DNA from: Modestobacter sp. VKM Ac-2982
GTDB lineage: Bacteria; Actinomycetota; Actinomycetes; Mycobacteriales; Geodermatophilaceae
Assembly (NCBI RefSeq): GCF_026967935.1
Contig: NZ_JAPVBL010000001.1
Coordinates: 661,982-725,981, forward strand
DNA: 64,000 nt
Reading direction: 5' to 3'
Shown: positions 1-9,199 of the stretch, piece after piece
Layout: each line of letters opens with the position of its first letter
Numbering within the stretch: position 1 is the stretch's first letter
Notes under the pieces: model-generated
Database searches by the model: none
Seen by the model: the letters and a program-made list of their open reading frames with translations, nothing else
Told to the model about the DNA's origin: nothing
Position numbers and translations under genes: made by a program

Positions 1-1
1 C

Positions 2-940
2 GACGAGTTCCCGTTCCTGCTGGGTCACGAGGCGGCCGGGCTGGTCTCCGCGGTCGGCGAGGGCGTCACGAACGTGGCCGTCGGTGACTACGTGGTGCTG
101 AACTGGCGTGCGGTGTGCGGGGAGTGCCGGGCGTGCACCAAGGGCAAGCCCTGGTACTGCTTCAACACCCACAACGCCGCGCAGAAGATGACACTGGCCG
201 ACGGCACCGAACTCTCCCCGGCGCTGGGGATCGGCGCGTTCGCCGAGAAGACGCTGGTCCACTCCGGCCAGTGCACGAAGGTCGACCCGGCGGCGAAGCC
301 GACCGCGGCCGGGCTGCTGGGCTGCGGCGTGATGGCCGGCGTCGGTGCCGCGATCAACACCGGCGGCGTGGGGCGCGGCGACTCCGTCGCCGTCTTCGGC
401 TGCGGTGGCGTCGGTGACGCCGCGATCGCCGGCTCGCGGCTCGCCGGCGCGGGCACGATCATCGCCGTCGACATCGATGACAAGAAGCTCGAGTGGGCCA
501 AGGGCATGGGCGCCACGCACACGGTCAACTCCTCCGAGACCGACGCCGTCGAGGCGATCAAGGCCCTCACCGGCGGCTTCGGGGTCGACGTCGCGATCGA
601 CGCCGTCGGTCACCCGGCGGTCTACGAGCAGGCGTTCAACGCCCGGGACCTGGCCGGCACCGTCGTCCTGGTCGGCGTGCCGAACCCGACCATGACGATC
701 GAGCTGCCGCTGATCGAGGTCTTCGGCCGCGGCGGCGCGCTCAAGTCCTCCTGGTACGGCGACTGCCTGCCCAGCCGCGACTTCCCGATGCTCATCGACC
801 TGTACCTGCAGGGCCGGTTCGACCTGGACGCCTTCGTGAGCGAGACGATCGGCCTCGAGGACGTCGAGGCCGCCTTCGACAAGATGCACGCCGGTGACGT
901 GCTGCGCTCCGTGGTCGTCTTCGAGGGGGCCGAGAAGTGA
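2..940 (+). CDS. mscR: S-(hydroxymethyl)mycothiol dehydrogenase, 5'-truncated by window edge
   Basis: Zinc- and NAD-dependent class III-type alcohol dehydrogenase that oxidises the formaldehyde-mycothiol adduct in the cytosol. The reading frame is open from base 2, before any start codon, and already encodes the catalytic-zinc GHEAAG motif, so only the extreme N-terminus is missing. The structural-zinc cysteine cluster (CGECRAC followed by WYC) lies just after, then the Rossmann motif GCGGVG and an ID-rich NAD pocket. The product ends EGAEK. The downstream hydrolase start overlaps its stop (GTGA), as in mycothiol formaldehyde-detoxification gene pairs. Glutathione-dependent FrmA is less likely because actinobacteria use mycothiol; the exact substrate is inferred from family and neighbour. 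Confidence 0.85.
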   Translation, partial: DEFPFLLGHEAAGLVSAVGEGVTNVAVGDYVVLNWRAVCGECRACTKGKPWYCFNTHNAAQKMTLADGTELSPALGIGAFAEKTLVHSGQCTKVDPAAKPTAAGLLGCGVMAGVGAAINTGGVGRGDSVAVFGCGGVGDAAIAGSRLAGAGTIIAVDIDDKKLEWAKGMGATHTVNSSETDAVEAIKALTGGFGVDVAIDAVGHPAVYEQAFNARDLAGTVVLVGVPNPTMTIELPLIEVFGRGGALKSSWYGDCLPSRDFPMLIDLYLQGRFDLDAFVSETIGLEDVEAAFDKMHAGDVLRSVVVFEGAEK

Positions 941-1545
941 GCGTCCGGATCGAGCAGGCCGTCGTCAGCGGGGTCTTCAGCCTCGACGGGCAGGACTTCG
1001 ACGTCGACAACAACGTCTGGCTGGTCGGGGACGACGACGAGGTGGTCGTCATCGACGCCCCGCACGACGCCGCCCCGATCATCGAGGCGATCGCCGGGCG
1101 CCGGGTGACCGCGATCGTGCTCACCCACGGGCACAACGACCACATCACCGCGGCGGTGGCCCTGCGCGAGGCCACCGGGGCACCGATCTGGCTGAACCCG
1201 GCCGACCGGATGCTCTGGGACGTCGTCCACCCGGACACCGCACCCGATCGCGACCTGGTCGAGCGGACCCAGTTCACCGTGGGGGGCGTGCAGTTGCACG
1301 CGCTGCACACGCCCGGGCACTCCCCGGGCAGCACCTGCCTGCACGCCCCCGACCTGGCCACCGTCTTCACCGGCGACACGCTGTTCTGCGGTGGTCCCGG
1401 GGCCACCGGCCGGTCGTTCAGCGACAAGCCGACGATCCTGCGGTCGATCACCGACCGGCTGATGACGCTGCACGGTGACACCGTGGTGAAGACCGGTCAC
1501 GGCGACGACACCACGATCGACGCCGAGCTGCGCAACATCGCCTGA
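937..1545 (+). CDS. MBL-fold metallo-hydrolase, probable partner of MscR
   Basis: A 202-residue metallo-beta-lactamase-fold hydrolase. It carries the metal-binding motif THGHNDH near residue 65, a second histidine in HTPGHSPGS, and the FTGDTLF aspartate; a late GH (KTGHGDD) supplies a further ligand. This is the glyoxalase II-like branch. The GTG start overlaps the dehydrogenase stop by 4 nt, so the two are translationally coupled. From this pairing it may hydrolyse the S-formylmycothiol product to formate and mycothiol; that role is inference from context. No signal peptide, so cytosolic. Confidence 0.8.
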   Translation: MSVRIEQAVVSGVFSLDGQDFDVDNNVWLVGDDDEVVVIDAPHDAAPIIEAIAGRRVTAIVLTHGHNDHITAAVALREATGAPIWLNPADRMLWDVVHPDTAPDRDLVERTQFTVGGVQLHALHTPGHSPGSTCLHAPDLATVFTGDTLFCGGPGATGRSFSDKPTILRSITDRLMTLHGDTVVKTGHGDDTTIDAELRNIA

Positions 1546-1564
1546 TGGAGGAGTACGTCCCCCT

Positions 1565-1586
1565 CGCCCCGCGCAGGCTCGGGGCG
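1565..1586 (+). terminator. Weak terminator-like hairpin after the MBL hydrolase
   Basis: A 7-bp GC inverted repeat (CGCCCCG and CGGGGCG) with an 8-nt loop lies 20 nt after the hydrolase stop and about 100 nt before the purF promoter. There is no T-tract. Confidence 0.3.
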
Positions 1587-1684
1587 GGGCGGATCGGTCG
1601 TTCCGGCCGCTGAGCTGCCCCTTTCGGACGGCATCGTCCTCCCCCGAGTGAGCGGTCCCACCCGGGGGAGGGCGGCGCAGCCGG

Positions 1685-1690
1685 TACGCT
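1685..1690 (+). promoter_or_regulatory. -10 box of a leaderless purF promoter
   Basis: TACGCT is followed by exactly 7 nt and then the GTG start of purF. This TANNNT-N7-RTG layout is the usual actinobacterial signature of a transcript that begins at the start codon. No Shine-Dalgarno sequence is present. Confidence 0.6.
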
Positions 1691-1697
1691 CGCACCT

Positions 1698-3257
1698 GTG
1701 CCTCGCGGTGACGGACGGCTGACGCACGACCTCGACCCCCATGACCCTGGTCCCCAGGACGCCTGTGGCGTCTTCGGGGTCTGGGCTCCCGGGGAAGAGG
1801 TCGCGAAGCTGACCTATTTCGGCCTGTACGCCCTCCAGCACCGCGGTCAGGAGGCGGCCGGCATCGCGGTGTCCGACGGCTCCTCCGTCGTGGTCTACAA
1901 GGACCTCGGCCTGGTCAGCCAGGTGTTCGACGAACCGACGCTGGGCAGCCTCCGCGGCCACATCGCCGTCGGTCACGCCCGGTACTCCACCACCGGGGCC
2001 TCCACCTGGGAGAACGCCCAGCCGACGTTCCGCACCACCGGGGCGGGCACCGGGCTGGCGCTGTGCCACAACGGCAACCTGGTGAACACCGCCGAGCTCG
2101 CGAGCGCCGCGGCCGACGAGGGCGTGGCCGGGGCGTTCGTCGCGACCAACGACTCCGACCTGGTCACCTCGCTGATCGCGGCCAAGCCCGACATGTCGGT
2201 CGAGGCGGCGGCGATGGAGGTGCTCCCGCGCCTGCGGGGGGCGTTCAGCTTCACCTTCATGGACGAGGACACCCTCTACGCCGCGCGTGACCCGCAGGGC
2301 GTGCGGCCGCTGGTCCTCGGCCGGCTGGAGCGGGGCTGGGTGGTCGCCAGCGAGACGGCGGCACTGGACATCTGCGGCGCCTCGTTCGTCCGTGAGGTCG
2401 AGCCCGGTGAGCTGATCGCCATCGACGAGGACGGTCTGCGCAGCCAGCACTTCGCCGTCGCCGATCCGAAGGGCTGCGTCTTCGAGTACGTCTACCTCGC
2501 CCGGCCGGACACCACCATCTCCGGCCGCGGCGTGCACGCCGCCCGCGTCGAGATCGGCCGCCGGCTGGCCAAGGAGCACCCGGTGGAGGCCGATCTGGTC
2601 ATCCCGGTGCCCGAGTCCGGCACGCCGGCCGCGGTCGGGTACGCCGAGGCCTCCGGGATCCCCTACGGCCTGGGCCTGGTCAAGAACTCCTACGTCGGGC
2701 GCACGTTCATCCAGCCCAGCCAGACGATCCGGCAGCTGGGCATCCGGCTGAAGCTCAACCCGCTGCGCGACGTCATCCGGGGCAAGCGCCTGGTCGTCGT
2801 CGACGACTCGATCGTGCGCGGCAACACCCAGCGGGCGCTGATCCGGATGCTCCGCGAGGCCGGCGCCCTCGAGGTGCACGTGCGGATCGCCTCCCCGCCG
2901 GTGAAGTGGCCGTGCTTCTACGGCATCGACTTCGCCAGCCGGGCCGAGCTGGTCGCCAACGGGCTGGACGTCGACGGGGTCCGGGCCTCGATCAACGCCG
3001 ACTCGCTGGGCTACGTCTCCGAGCAGGGGCTGATCGCGGCCACCGAGCAGCCGGCCAACCGGCTGTGCACGGCCTGCTTCACCGGCGAGTACCCGATCGC
3101 CCTGGGCCAGCCGGAGGTGCTGGGCAAGCACCTCCTCGAGGGCATCGGCCGCCGGGCACTGACCGACGAGGCCACTGCGGTCACCGGCTGGACCGGCCAG
3201 CAGGCCGGCAGCCCGATGCTCCCCGGCGGGGCCGACGACGCGCTGAGCCGGCCGTGA
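1698..3257 (+). CDS. purF: Amidophosphoribosyltransferase (PurF)
   Basis: Catalyses the committed step of purine synthesis: PRPP plus glutamine to 5-phosphoribosylamine. 519 residues. A 22-residue leader precedes the nucleophile in DACGVFG, so the leader is probably removed to expose an N-terminal cysteine, as in the Bacillus-type enzyme. The Ntn glutaminase half carries GHARYSTTG and CHNGNL. The PRPP site is VVDDSIVRGNT around residue 370. Four cysteines (GCVFEY, WPCFYG, CTAC) match the 4Fe-4S ligands of the B. subtilis class. The start is set by the leaderless promoter. purM follows with a 4-nt GTGA overlap. Confidence 0.97.
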   Translation: MPRGDGRLTHDLDPHDPGPQDACGVFGVWAPGEEVAKLTYFGLYALQHRGQEAAGIAVSDGSSVVVYKDLGLVSQVFDEPTLGSLRGHIAVGHARYSTTGASTWENAQPTFRTTGAGTGLALCHNGNLVNTAELASAAADEGVAGAFVATNDSDLVTSLIAAKPDMSVEAAAMEVLPRLRGAFSFTFMDEDTLYAARDPQGVRPLVLGRLERGWVVASETAALDICGASFVREVEPGELIAIDEDGLRSQHFAVADPKGCVFEYVYLARPDTTISGRGVHAARVEIGRRLAKEHPVEADLVIPVPESGTPAAVGYAEASGIPYGLGLVKNSYVGRTFIQPSQTIRQLGIRLKLNPLRDVIRGKRLVVVDDSIVRGNTQRALIRMLREAGALEVHVRIASPPVKWPCFYGIDFASRAELVANGLDVDGVRASINADSLGYVSEQGLIAATEQPANRLCTACFTGEYPIALGQPEVLGKHLLEGIGRRALTDEATAVTGWTGQQAGSPMLPGGADDALSRP

Positions 3258-4318
3258 CGACCCACGAGGGCGAGCTGACCTACGCCGCCTCCGGCGTGGA
3301 CATCGACGCCGGCGAGCGGGCCGTCACCCTGATGCGGGCGGCGGTGGAGAAGACCAACCGCCCGGAGGTCGTCGGTGGGCTGGGCGGGTTCGCCGGGCTG
3401 TTCGCTCTGGACACCGCCAAGTACCGCAAGCCGCTGCTGGCGTCCTCGACCGACGGCGTGGGCACCAAGATCGCGCTGGCCCGGGCGCTGGACCGGCACG
3501 ACACCGTCGGGATCGACCTGGTCGCCATGGTCGTCGACGACCTGGTCGCCTGCGGGGCCGAGCCGCTGTTCCTGCAGGACTACGTCGCCTGCGGTCGCGT
3601 CGTGCCGGAGCGGATCGCCGCCATCGTCACCGGGATCGCGGAGGGCTGCACGCAGGCCGGTGCCGCGCTGGTGGGCGGGGAGACCGCCGAGCACGGCGAC
3701 CTCATGGGCGCGGACGACTACGACCTGGCCGCCACCGCGGTCGGGGTCGTGGAGGCCGACGCCGTCCTCGGGCCGGAGCGGGTGCGCTCCGGTGACGTCA
3801 TCGTCGCCATGGCCTCCTCCGGGCTGCACTCCAACGGCTACTCACTGGTGCGCCGGGTCGTCGACCGGGCCGGGCTGGACCTGACCGGCACCCCGGCCGG
3901 CCTGGGCCGTCCGCTCGGGGACGAACTGCTCGAGCCCACCCGCATCTACGCCCGCGACTGCCTGGCGCTGGTCGATCAGCTGGGGGTGGAGACGGTGCAC
4001 GCCTTCGCCCACATCACCGGGGGCGGGCTGGCCGGCAACACCGTCCGCGTCGTCCCGGCCGGCCTGGAAGCGGTGCTGGACCGGAGCAGCTGGGCGCTGC
4101 CCGCGGTGGTGCGGCTGCTGGAGGAGCACGGCGTCCCCCGCACGGAGTCCGAGCGGGCGTTCAACTGCGGGGTCGGCATGGTGGCCGCGGTCGCCCCCGA
4201 GCACGCGGACCGGGCGGTCGAGCAGCTCCTCGCCCGCGGCGTCCCGGCCTGGGTGGCCGGCACGGTCGGGGCACACGACGGAGAGGCCTCGGCCCGGCTG
4301 GTCGGCTCCTACCGCTGA
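3254..4318 (+). CDS. purM: Phosphoribosylformylglycinamidine cyclo-ligase (AIR synthetase, PurM)
   Basis: ATP-dependent ring closure of FGAM to AIR, the fifth purine step. 354 residues, the usual length. Visible family motifs are the glycine-rich GGLGGFAGLF near residue 37, STDGVGTKI, VDDLVACGAEPLFLQDY, the GGETAEHGD loop and HITGGGLAGN. The GTG start overlaps the purF stop by 4 nt, and the frame upstream of it is only a shadow of purF. It is the last gene of the purF-purM unit, followed by a strong hairpin terminator. Confidence 0.97.
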   Translation: MTTHEGELTYAASGVDIDAGERAVTLMRAAVEKTNRPEVVGGLGGFAGLFALDTAKYRKPLLASSTDGVGTKIALARALDRHDTVGIDLVAMVVDDLVACGAEPLFLQDYVACGRVVPERIAAIVTGIAEGCTQAGAALVGGETAEHGDLMGADDYDLAATAVGVVEADAVLGPERVRSGDVIVAMASSGLHSNGYSLVRRVVDRAGLDLTGTPAGLGRPLGDELLEPTRIYARDCLALVDQLGVETVHAFAHITGGGLAGNTVRVVPAGLEAVLDRSSWALPAVVRLLEEHGVPRTESERAFNCGVGMVAAVAPEHADRAVEQLLARGVPAWVAGTVGAHDGEASARLVGSYR

Positions 4319-4364
4319 GCCGGCCGGCCGGTCTCCGTGGAGTCGGCCTGCCCAGGACGCACGA

Positions 4365-4398
4365 CAGCACCGCCCCTCCCGGAGGAGGGGCGGTGCTG
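4365..4398 (+). terminator. Rho-independent-type terminator between purM and the DUF3073 gene
   Basis: A perfect 15-bp GC-rich inverted repeat with the tetraloop CGGA lies between the convergent ends of purM and the DUF3073 gene. It has no T-tract, so it could serve both strands, as is common in high-GC actinobacteria. Confidence 0.8.
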
Positions 4399-4433
4399 CC
4401 GTGTCTCAGGGGCTGGGTCGCGGGCTCAGCGGG

Positions 4434-4649
4434 TCAACGACTGGCAGCCCAGTCGTCGTCCTCGTCTTCCTGCGACCAGCTCCCGACGTGCGTGTCGTCC
4501 TCGTCGTCGTCCTTCGGCCCCCGGGAGGGGAACGACGACGGCTGTCCAGCCAGTTCTCGCTGGAGGGCAGTGAGGTCGGTGTTGGGTGAGCTGTACTTGA
4601 GCTCACGGGCCACGCGTGTCTGCTTGGCCTTCGCTCGGCCGCGCCCCAT
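4434..4649 (-). CDS. DUF3073 domain-containing protein
   Basis: A 71-residue protein conserved next to purM across actinobacteria. It starts MGRGRAKAKQTKV-like (here MGRGRAKAKQTRVARELKY) and has a very acidic C-terminus (DDDEDD, DEDDD) ending WAASR. The basic head and acidic tail are typical of DUF3073. I chose the ATG at the MGRGRAK motif rather than an upstream ATG that would add 14 non-conserved residues. The function is unknown. It converges on purM across the shared terminator. Confidence 0.9.
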   Translation of the reverse strand: MGRGRAKAKQTRVARELKYSSPNTDLTALQRELAGQPSSFPSRGPKDDDEDDTHVGSWSQEDEDDDWAASR

Positions 4650-4744
4650 GGCTCGACCCCCTCGTGACGGAGTGCGGGTCGTCTCCAGCACTGGGCTGGA
4701 CGGCCCGTGTGGCGACCCCGACTGAGTGACTGTGTCCTTGGCCG

Positions 4745-4750
4745 AGCTTA
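4745..4750 (-). promoter_or_regulatory. Possible -10 box for the DUF3073 gene
   Basis: Read on the minus strand, TAAGCT follows an AT-richer stretch about 95 nt upstream of the DUF3073 start, the best -10-like element in this roughly 200-nt intergenic region. It would give a long 5' leader. No other gene is seen between 4650 and 4848. Confidence 0.3.
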
Positions 4751-4848
4751 CGACACGGATCGGTCACGAGCACACAGCGCACCCCGCAGGACCCTCATCC
4801 GGAGGTGGATGTGACCGGGGTCTCACCCGGAACGGCTCTGGGGAGGGG

Positions 4849-5913
4849 TCAGCGGGGCAGCCGGATGGTCGCCAGCCGCCCGACCGAGGTCATCCGCTCC
4901 TCGGCGAGCCGGTCGGCGGCCACGGCCGGGGAGACGTCCTCGGCATCGGCGGCGGCGAACACCCGCAGGGCCACGTCGAAGATCGAGGTGGCCTTGGACT
5001 CGGCGCGGGCGAAGGAGAACCCGTGCCGTTCGTCCTCGACCTGGATCACGCCGCCGGCGTTCACCAGGTAGTCGGGGGCGTAGAGGACTCCCCGGGAGCG
5101 GAGCAGCTCGGCGGTGCCCTCGTGGGCCAGTTGGTTGTTGGCGCCGCCACAGACGATCTGGGCGGGCAGGACGGCCACGGTCTCGTCGTCCAGGGCACCA
5201 CCGAGGGCGCAGGGGGCGTAGACGTCGTGCGGCGTGCGCACCAGGGCCGCGGTGTCGGCGACGGCAGAGACCTGCGGGTGCCGCGCCCGGACCCGCGCGA
5301 CCGCAGCCGGGTCGACGTCGGTGACGACGACGGACGCGCCGTCGGTGACCAGCCGGTCGACCAGCCAGCTGCCGACCTTGCCCACGCCGGCCACGGCGAC
5401 GGTGCGCCCGGCCAGGGTCGGGGCGCCCCAGCGGTGCTGGGCCGCGGCCCGCATGCCCTGGAAGACACCGAAGGCGGTGAGCACCGAGGAGTCGCCGCAG
5501 CCGCCGAAGGCCTCGGACCGGCCGTGCGCGAAGCGGGTCTCCCGGGCGACGACGTCCAGGTCGGCGTTGTAGGTGCCGACGTCGCAGGCGGTGAGGTAGC
5601 GCCCGCCCAGGCTCTCCACGAAGCGGCCGTAGGCGCGCAGCAGGGCCTCGGTCTTGTCGGTGCGCGGGTCGCCGATGATCACCGCCTTGCCACCGCCGAG
5701 GTCGAGGCCGGCCAGGCTGTTCTTGTAGGCCATCGCCTTCGACAGCGCCAGCGCGTCGGCCACCGCGGCCTCCTCGGAGGCGTAGGGGAAGAACCGGGTG
5801 CCGCCGAGCGCCGGGCCGAGCGCGGTGGAGTACACCGCGATCACCGCGCGCAGCCCCGACCCGGGGTCGGAGCAGAAGACGACCTGTTCGTGCCCGGAGC
5901 CCATCACGTCCAC
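4849..5913 (-). CDS. Leu/Val/Phe-type amino-acid dehydrogenase
   Basis: NAD-dependent oxidative deaminase of branched-chain (or aromatic) amino acids, resembling Streptomyces valine dehydrogenase. 354 residues from the chosen start. The N-terminal region has [21 protein letters not shown] (dinucleotide and substrate motif), the catalytic-lysine segment GGGKAVI and TACDVGT. The Rossmann motif is [11 protein letters not shown]. The open frame extends about 60 residues further upstream, but that stretch is not family-like. The GTG at 5913 is fixed by a TAGGCT box 7 nt upstream; an ATG three codons later is the alternative. Monocistronic; substrate preference cannot be told from sequence. Confidence 0.9.
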   Translation of the reverse strand: MDVMGSGHEQVVFCSDPGSGLRAVIAVYSTALGPALGGTRFFPYASEEAAVADALALSKAMAYKNSLAGLDLGGGKAVIIGDPRTDKTEALLRAYGRFVESLGGRYLTACDVGTYNADLDVVARETRFAHGRSEAFGGCGDSSVLTAFGVFQGMRAAAQHRWGAPTLAGRTVAVAGVGKVGSWLVDRLVTDGASVVVTDVDPAAVARVRARHPQVSAVADTAALVRTPHDVYAPCALGGALDDETVAVLPAQIVCGGANNQLAHEGTAELLRSRGVLYAPDYLVNAGGVIQVEDERHGFSFARAESKATSIFDVALRVFAAADAEDVSPAVAADRLAEERMTSVGRLATIRLPR

Positions 5914-5920
5914 GACCGGC

Positions 5921-5926
5921 AGCCTA
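5921..5926 (-). promoter_or_regulatory. -10 box of leaderless promoter for the amino-acid dehydrogenase
   Basis: On the minus strand TAGGCT, 7 nt, then GTG. This decides the start codon of the dehydrogenase. No ribosome binding site is seen upstream of that codon. Confidence 0.55.
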
Positions 5927-6183
5927 GGCAGCCGCGGGCCGCTGCGCCCGTGTCCGCCCGCCGCCGGGCGGGGTACCGGGTGGCGAGCGACGGCAACGAC
6001 GGGGTCTCGGTGTGGAGGTCCGTGCCGTGTCCGGTCGGCAGGGCGGGCATGATCAGGGGCTGACGACAGGCACCGGTCGATCCCGGTGCCGCACACTCCT
6101 CCGGGTGGGCCGAGTCGAGGCCCGATCGGTGGAGGACATCAGCGGGGCATCGCTGCGCCGCCACACAGGAGGACACGCACACG

Positions 6184-7167
6184 ATGGCTCGACCCAAGCG
6201 GCTGCTCGCACTCGCCCTGGCGGCACCCCTGTTGATGAGCGCCTGCTCCACGGAGAACTCCGGCGGGGGCGACGAGAGCGGGGACGGCGGCGGTGCGACC
6301 GCCTCCGGTGACCTCGACTTCGCCGTCGTCACCCACGGGTCGGCCGGTGACGCCTTCTGGGACGTGGTCCAGAACGGCGCTGAGGCGGCCGGCGAGGACC
6401 TGGGTGTGGGGGTCGACTACCAGAGCGACGGTGACCCGCAGCGCCAGTCCCAGCTGATCGAGGCCGCGGTGAACCAGGACGTCGACGGGATCGTCGTCTC
6501 GCTGGCGAACCCGGACGCGCTCGAGGACTCGATCGGCGCGGCGGTGGACGCCGGCATCCCGGTCGTCACGATCAACTCGGGGGGAGACCGGTCGGCCGAG
6601 TTCGGTGCCATCGGGCACGTCGGTCAGGACGAGACGATCGCCGGCATCGGGGCCGGGCAGCGACTGGCCGCCGACGGCGCGCAGAACGTGCTCTGCGTGG
6701 TGCACGAGGCGGGCAACATCGGCCTCGAGCAGCGCTGCGACGGTGCCTCGCAGGGGCTGGGCACCGACGTCCGGCTGCTCCAGGTGGACATCAACGACCT
6801 GCAGGCGGCCCAGTCGACGATCACCTCGCAGCTGCAGAGCGACCCCTCGATCGACGCGGTGCTCACGCTGAACTCCGCCGTGGCCTCGGTGGCCGCCTCC
6901 GCCGCCGACGACGCCGGGTCCGACGCCGAGATCGCCACCTTCGACCTCAACGGCGACGTCATCGCAGCCATCCAGGACGGCACGATCTCCTTCGCCGTCG
7001 ACCAGCAGCAGTACGAGCAGGGCTACCTGCCGCTCGTGATGCTCAAGCTGTACGCGGAGAACCGCAACACCGTCGGTGGCGGCCAGCCGGTGCTGACCGG
7101 CCCGGCGATCGTCGACGCCGAGAACGTCGACGAGATCGCGGACCTGGCCTCGGCAGGGACCCGCTGA
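6184..7167 (+). CDS. Sugar ABC transporter substrate-binding lipoprotein
   Basis: Periplasmic-binding-protein-like lipoprotein (327 residues) of the ribose/galactose/inositol family. The signal peptide ends in the lipobox LMSAC at residue 21, followed by a Gly/Glu/Asp-rich linker. The mature part has the two-lobe PBP1 pattern: DFAVVTHGSAGDAFWDVV, GIVVSLANPDAL, PVVTINSGG, and VLTLNSAVA in lobe 2. An AGGAGG ribosome binding site sits 10 nt before the ATG. It is the first gene of a three-gene importer whose cistrons all overlap. The ligand is not evident; a sugar or sugar alcohol is most likely. Confidence 0.88.
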   Translation: MARPKRLLALALAAPLLMSACSTENSGGGDESGDGGGATASGDLDFAVVTHGSAGDAFWDVVQNGAEAAGEDLGVGVDYQSDGDPQRQSQLIEAAVNQDVDGIVVSLANPDALEDSIGAAVDAGIPVVTINSGGDRSAEFGAIGHVGQDETIAGIGAGQRLAADGAQNVLCVVHEAGNIGLEQRCDGASQGLGTDVRLLQVDINDLQAAQSTITSQLQSDPSIDAVLTLNSAVASVAASAADDAGSDAEIATFDLNGDVIAAIQDGTISFAVDQQQYEQGYLPLVMLKLYAENRNTVGGGQPVLTGPAIVDAENVDEIADLASAGTR

Positions 7168-8225
7168 GCGCGACCCGGGAGGCGCCCGTCGACGGGCCGA
7201 CGCGCGCCGACGAACGCGTCGCCCGGGTCAGCCCGTGGCGGCGGCTGCTGGTCAAGCCCGAGCTCGGGTCGCTGATCGGTGCCGTCGTCATCCTGGGGTT
7301 CTTCTCCGCCCAGTCCGACGTCTTCCGGTCGCTGGCCGGGGTGGCCAACTGGCTGGACGTCGCCTCGATCCTGGGGATCATGGCGGTCGCCGTCGCCCTG
7401 CTGATGATCGGCGGGCACTTCGACCTCTCCGCCGGGGTGATGACCGGCACCACCGCGCTGACCGTGGGCGTCGTGGCGGTGGAGTTCCAGCAGAACATCT
7501 GGGTGGCGATCGCCGCGGCGCTGGTGCTGGCGCTGGGGATCGGCGCCTTCAACGGCTGGCTGGTCACCCGCACCGGCCTGCCCAGCTTCATCATCACGCT
7601 GGGCACCTTCCTGATGCTGCAGGGGCTCAACCTGGGGCTCACCAAGGCGTTCACCGGCACGGTCCAGGTGCGGGGGCTGGCCGATGCGTCCGGCTACCAC
7701 TCGGCCGAGCTGGTGCTGGCGTCCACGGTCGAGGTCTTCGGGCAGCCGTTCCGGATCGCCGTCCTCTGGTGGCTGCTGGTCACCGCGCTGGCCGCCTGGG
7801 TGCTGGTGCGCACCCGGTTCGGCAACTGGGTCTTCGCCACCGGCGGTGACGAGGTCGCCAGCCGCAACGTCGGGGTCCCGGCGCGGCGGACGACGATCGT
7901 GCTGTTCATGACCACCGCGACCGCCGCGTGGCTGGTCGGCTCGATCACCGCCGTGCGGCTCACCTCCGTGCAGGCCAACACCGGCACCGGCCAGGAGCTG
8001 ATCTACATCGTCGCGGCCGTGATCGGCGGCTGCCTGCTCACCGGCGGGTACGGCTCGGCCATCGGCGCGGCGCTCGGCGCGCTGATCTTCGGCATGACCC
8101 AGCAGGGGATCGTCTACCTGAACTGGGACGCCGACTGGTTCTACTTCTTCCTCGGGGCCATGTTGCTGCTCGCGGTGCTGACCAACCGGCTGGTCCGGCG
8201 CTACGCCGAGGCGGCTCCGCGATGA
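7164..8225 (+). CDS. Sugar ABC transporter permease, likely CTG start
   Basis: Inner-membrane permease of the RbsC/FrcC (BPD_transp_2) family with about 8-10 hydrophobic segments and the family motif region [11 protein letters not shown]. An annotation from the first GTG (7341) would give only 294 residues and cut off the first membrane helix, which is clearly encoded upstream ([14 protein letters not shown]). Upstream of 7341 this frame has no ATG, GTG or TTG back to before 6963. The CTG at 7164 overlaps the upstream stop as CTGA, exactly like the GTGA/ATGA couplings of its neighbours, and has AGGGA 4 nt before it. It gives 353 residues, normal for the family. Start inferred. Confidence 0.8.
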   Translation: MSATREAPVDGPTRADERVARVSPWRRLLVKPELGSLIGAVVILGFFSAQSDVFRSLAGVANWLDVASILGIMAVAVALLMIGGHFDLSAGVMTGTTALTVGVVAVEFQQNIWVAIAAALVLALGIGAFNGWLVTRTGLPSFIITLGTFLMLQGLNLGLTKAFTGTVQVRGLADASGYHSAELVLASTVEVFGQPFRIAVLWWLLVTALAAWVLVRTRFGNWVFATGGDEVASRNVGVPARRTTIVLFMTTATAAWLVGSITAVRLTSVQANTGTGQELIYIVAAVIGGCLLTGGYGSAIGAALGALIFGMTQQGIVYLNWDADWFYFFLGAMLLLAVLTNRLVRRYAEAAPR

Positions 8226-9040
8226 GCGCCGCAGCCGACCGACCGGCCGCGCCCGGGGACACCCCGCTGCTGGAGCTGCGCGACATCGGCAAGGACTTCG
8301 GTTCGGTCATCGCGCTCGACGGCATCTCCTCCAGCGTGCGCGCCGGGCAGGTCACCTGCGTGCTGGGGGACAACGGCGCGGGCAAGTCGACGCTGATCAA
8401 GGTGCTCTCCGGGGTGCACCGGCCCACCCGGGGACAGCTGTTCCTGGACGGTGGAGCGGTCGACTTCGACGCGCCGCGCGAGGCGCTGGACGCCGGCATC
8501 GCCACCGTCTACCAGGACCTGGCGATGATCCCGCTGATGTCGATCTGGCGGAACTTCTTCCTCGGCTCGGAGCCGACGACCGGCTGGGGCCCGTTCCGGC
8601 GGTTCGACCGGGCGACGGCCAAGGACGTCACCCGCCGTGAGCTGGCGGCGATGGGCATCGACATCCGTGACCCCGACCAGCCGGTCGGCACGCTCTCCGG
8701 TGGCGAGCGGCAGTCGGTGGCGATCGCCCGTGCGGTCCACTTCGGGGCCCGGGTGCTGATCCTGGACGAGCCGACGTCTGCGCTGGGCGTCAAGCAGGCC
8801 GCCGTGGTGCTGCGCTACATCGCCCAGGCCCGCGACCAGGGGCTCGGCGTCGTCTTCATCACCCACAACCCGCACCACGCGCACCCGGTGGGCGACCGCT
8901 TCCTGCTGCTCAACCGCGGCCGGAGCATGGGCGACTTCGCCAAGGCGGACGTGACCCGGGAGCAGTTGACCGACATGATGGCCGGGGGGGACGAGCTCAG
9001 CCGGCTCGCCGAGGAGCTGGGGCGACCGGGCGCGCCCTGA
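8222..9040 (+). CDS. Sugar ABC transporter ATP-binding protein
   Basis: Single-ABC-domain ATPase (272 residues) that energises the importer. Walker [10 protein letters not shown] near residue 57, Q-loop VYQDLA, signature LSGGERQ, Walker [10 protein letters not shown] and the switch histidine in FITHN. It has one nucleotide-binding domain, as in FrcA-type fructose importers, rather than the fused double domain of RbsA. The ATG overlaps the permease stop (ATGA). The signature LSGGERQS and short length fit an FrcA-like role, but the substrate remains inferred. Confidence 0.9.
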   Translation: MSAAADRPAAPGDTPLLELRDIGKDFGSVIALDGISSSVRAGQVTCVLGDNGAGKSTLIKVLSGVHRPTRGQLFLDGGAVDFDAPREALDAGIATVYQDLAMIPLMSIWRNFFLGSEPTTGWGPFRRFDRATAKDVTRRELAAMGIDIRDPDQPVGTLSGGERQSVAIARAVHFGARVLILDEPTSALGVKQAAVVLRYIAQARDQGLGVVFITHNPHHAHPVGDRFLLLNRGRSMGDFAKADVTREQLTDMMAGGDELSRLAEELGRPGAP

Positions 9041-9199
9041 CCTGTCGGGTCGACATGGGCACAGGGGGACCGGGTGCGGCGATGACCGAGCTCTTTGAGA
9101 CGGACGCGCGGTAGCTGCGCGTGTTGCATCTGTGACTGGTGGTGCGACTGGGACGCTCGCTGCGTCCACCCGTCCATCCCTCTTCCCCAGGGAGCGACC

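Noticed and set aside
1497..3131. Long minus-strand open frame opposite purF
   Set aside because: It is the antisense shadow of purF, with the low-complexity Gly/Arg/Val/Asp composition typical of high-GC reverse frames, and purF is certain.
4726..6063. Plus-strand 445-residue open frame opposite the amino-acid dehydrogenase
   Set aside because: Repetitive Gly/Val/Arg/His composition and full overlap with a recognised enzyme on the other strand; a shadow.
9041..9199. c-di-AMP (ydaO-type) riboswitch before the M23 peptidase
   Set aside because: Such riboswitches precede cell-wall hydrolase genes in actinobacteria, but I could not match the conserved elements in this 160-nt leader.
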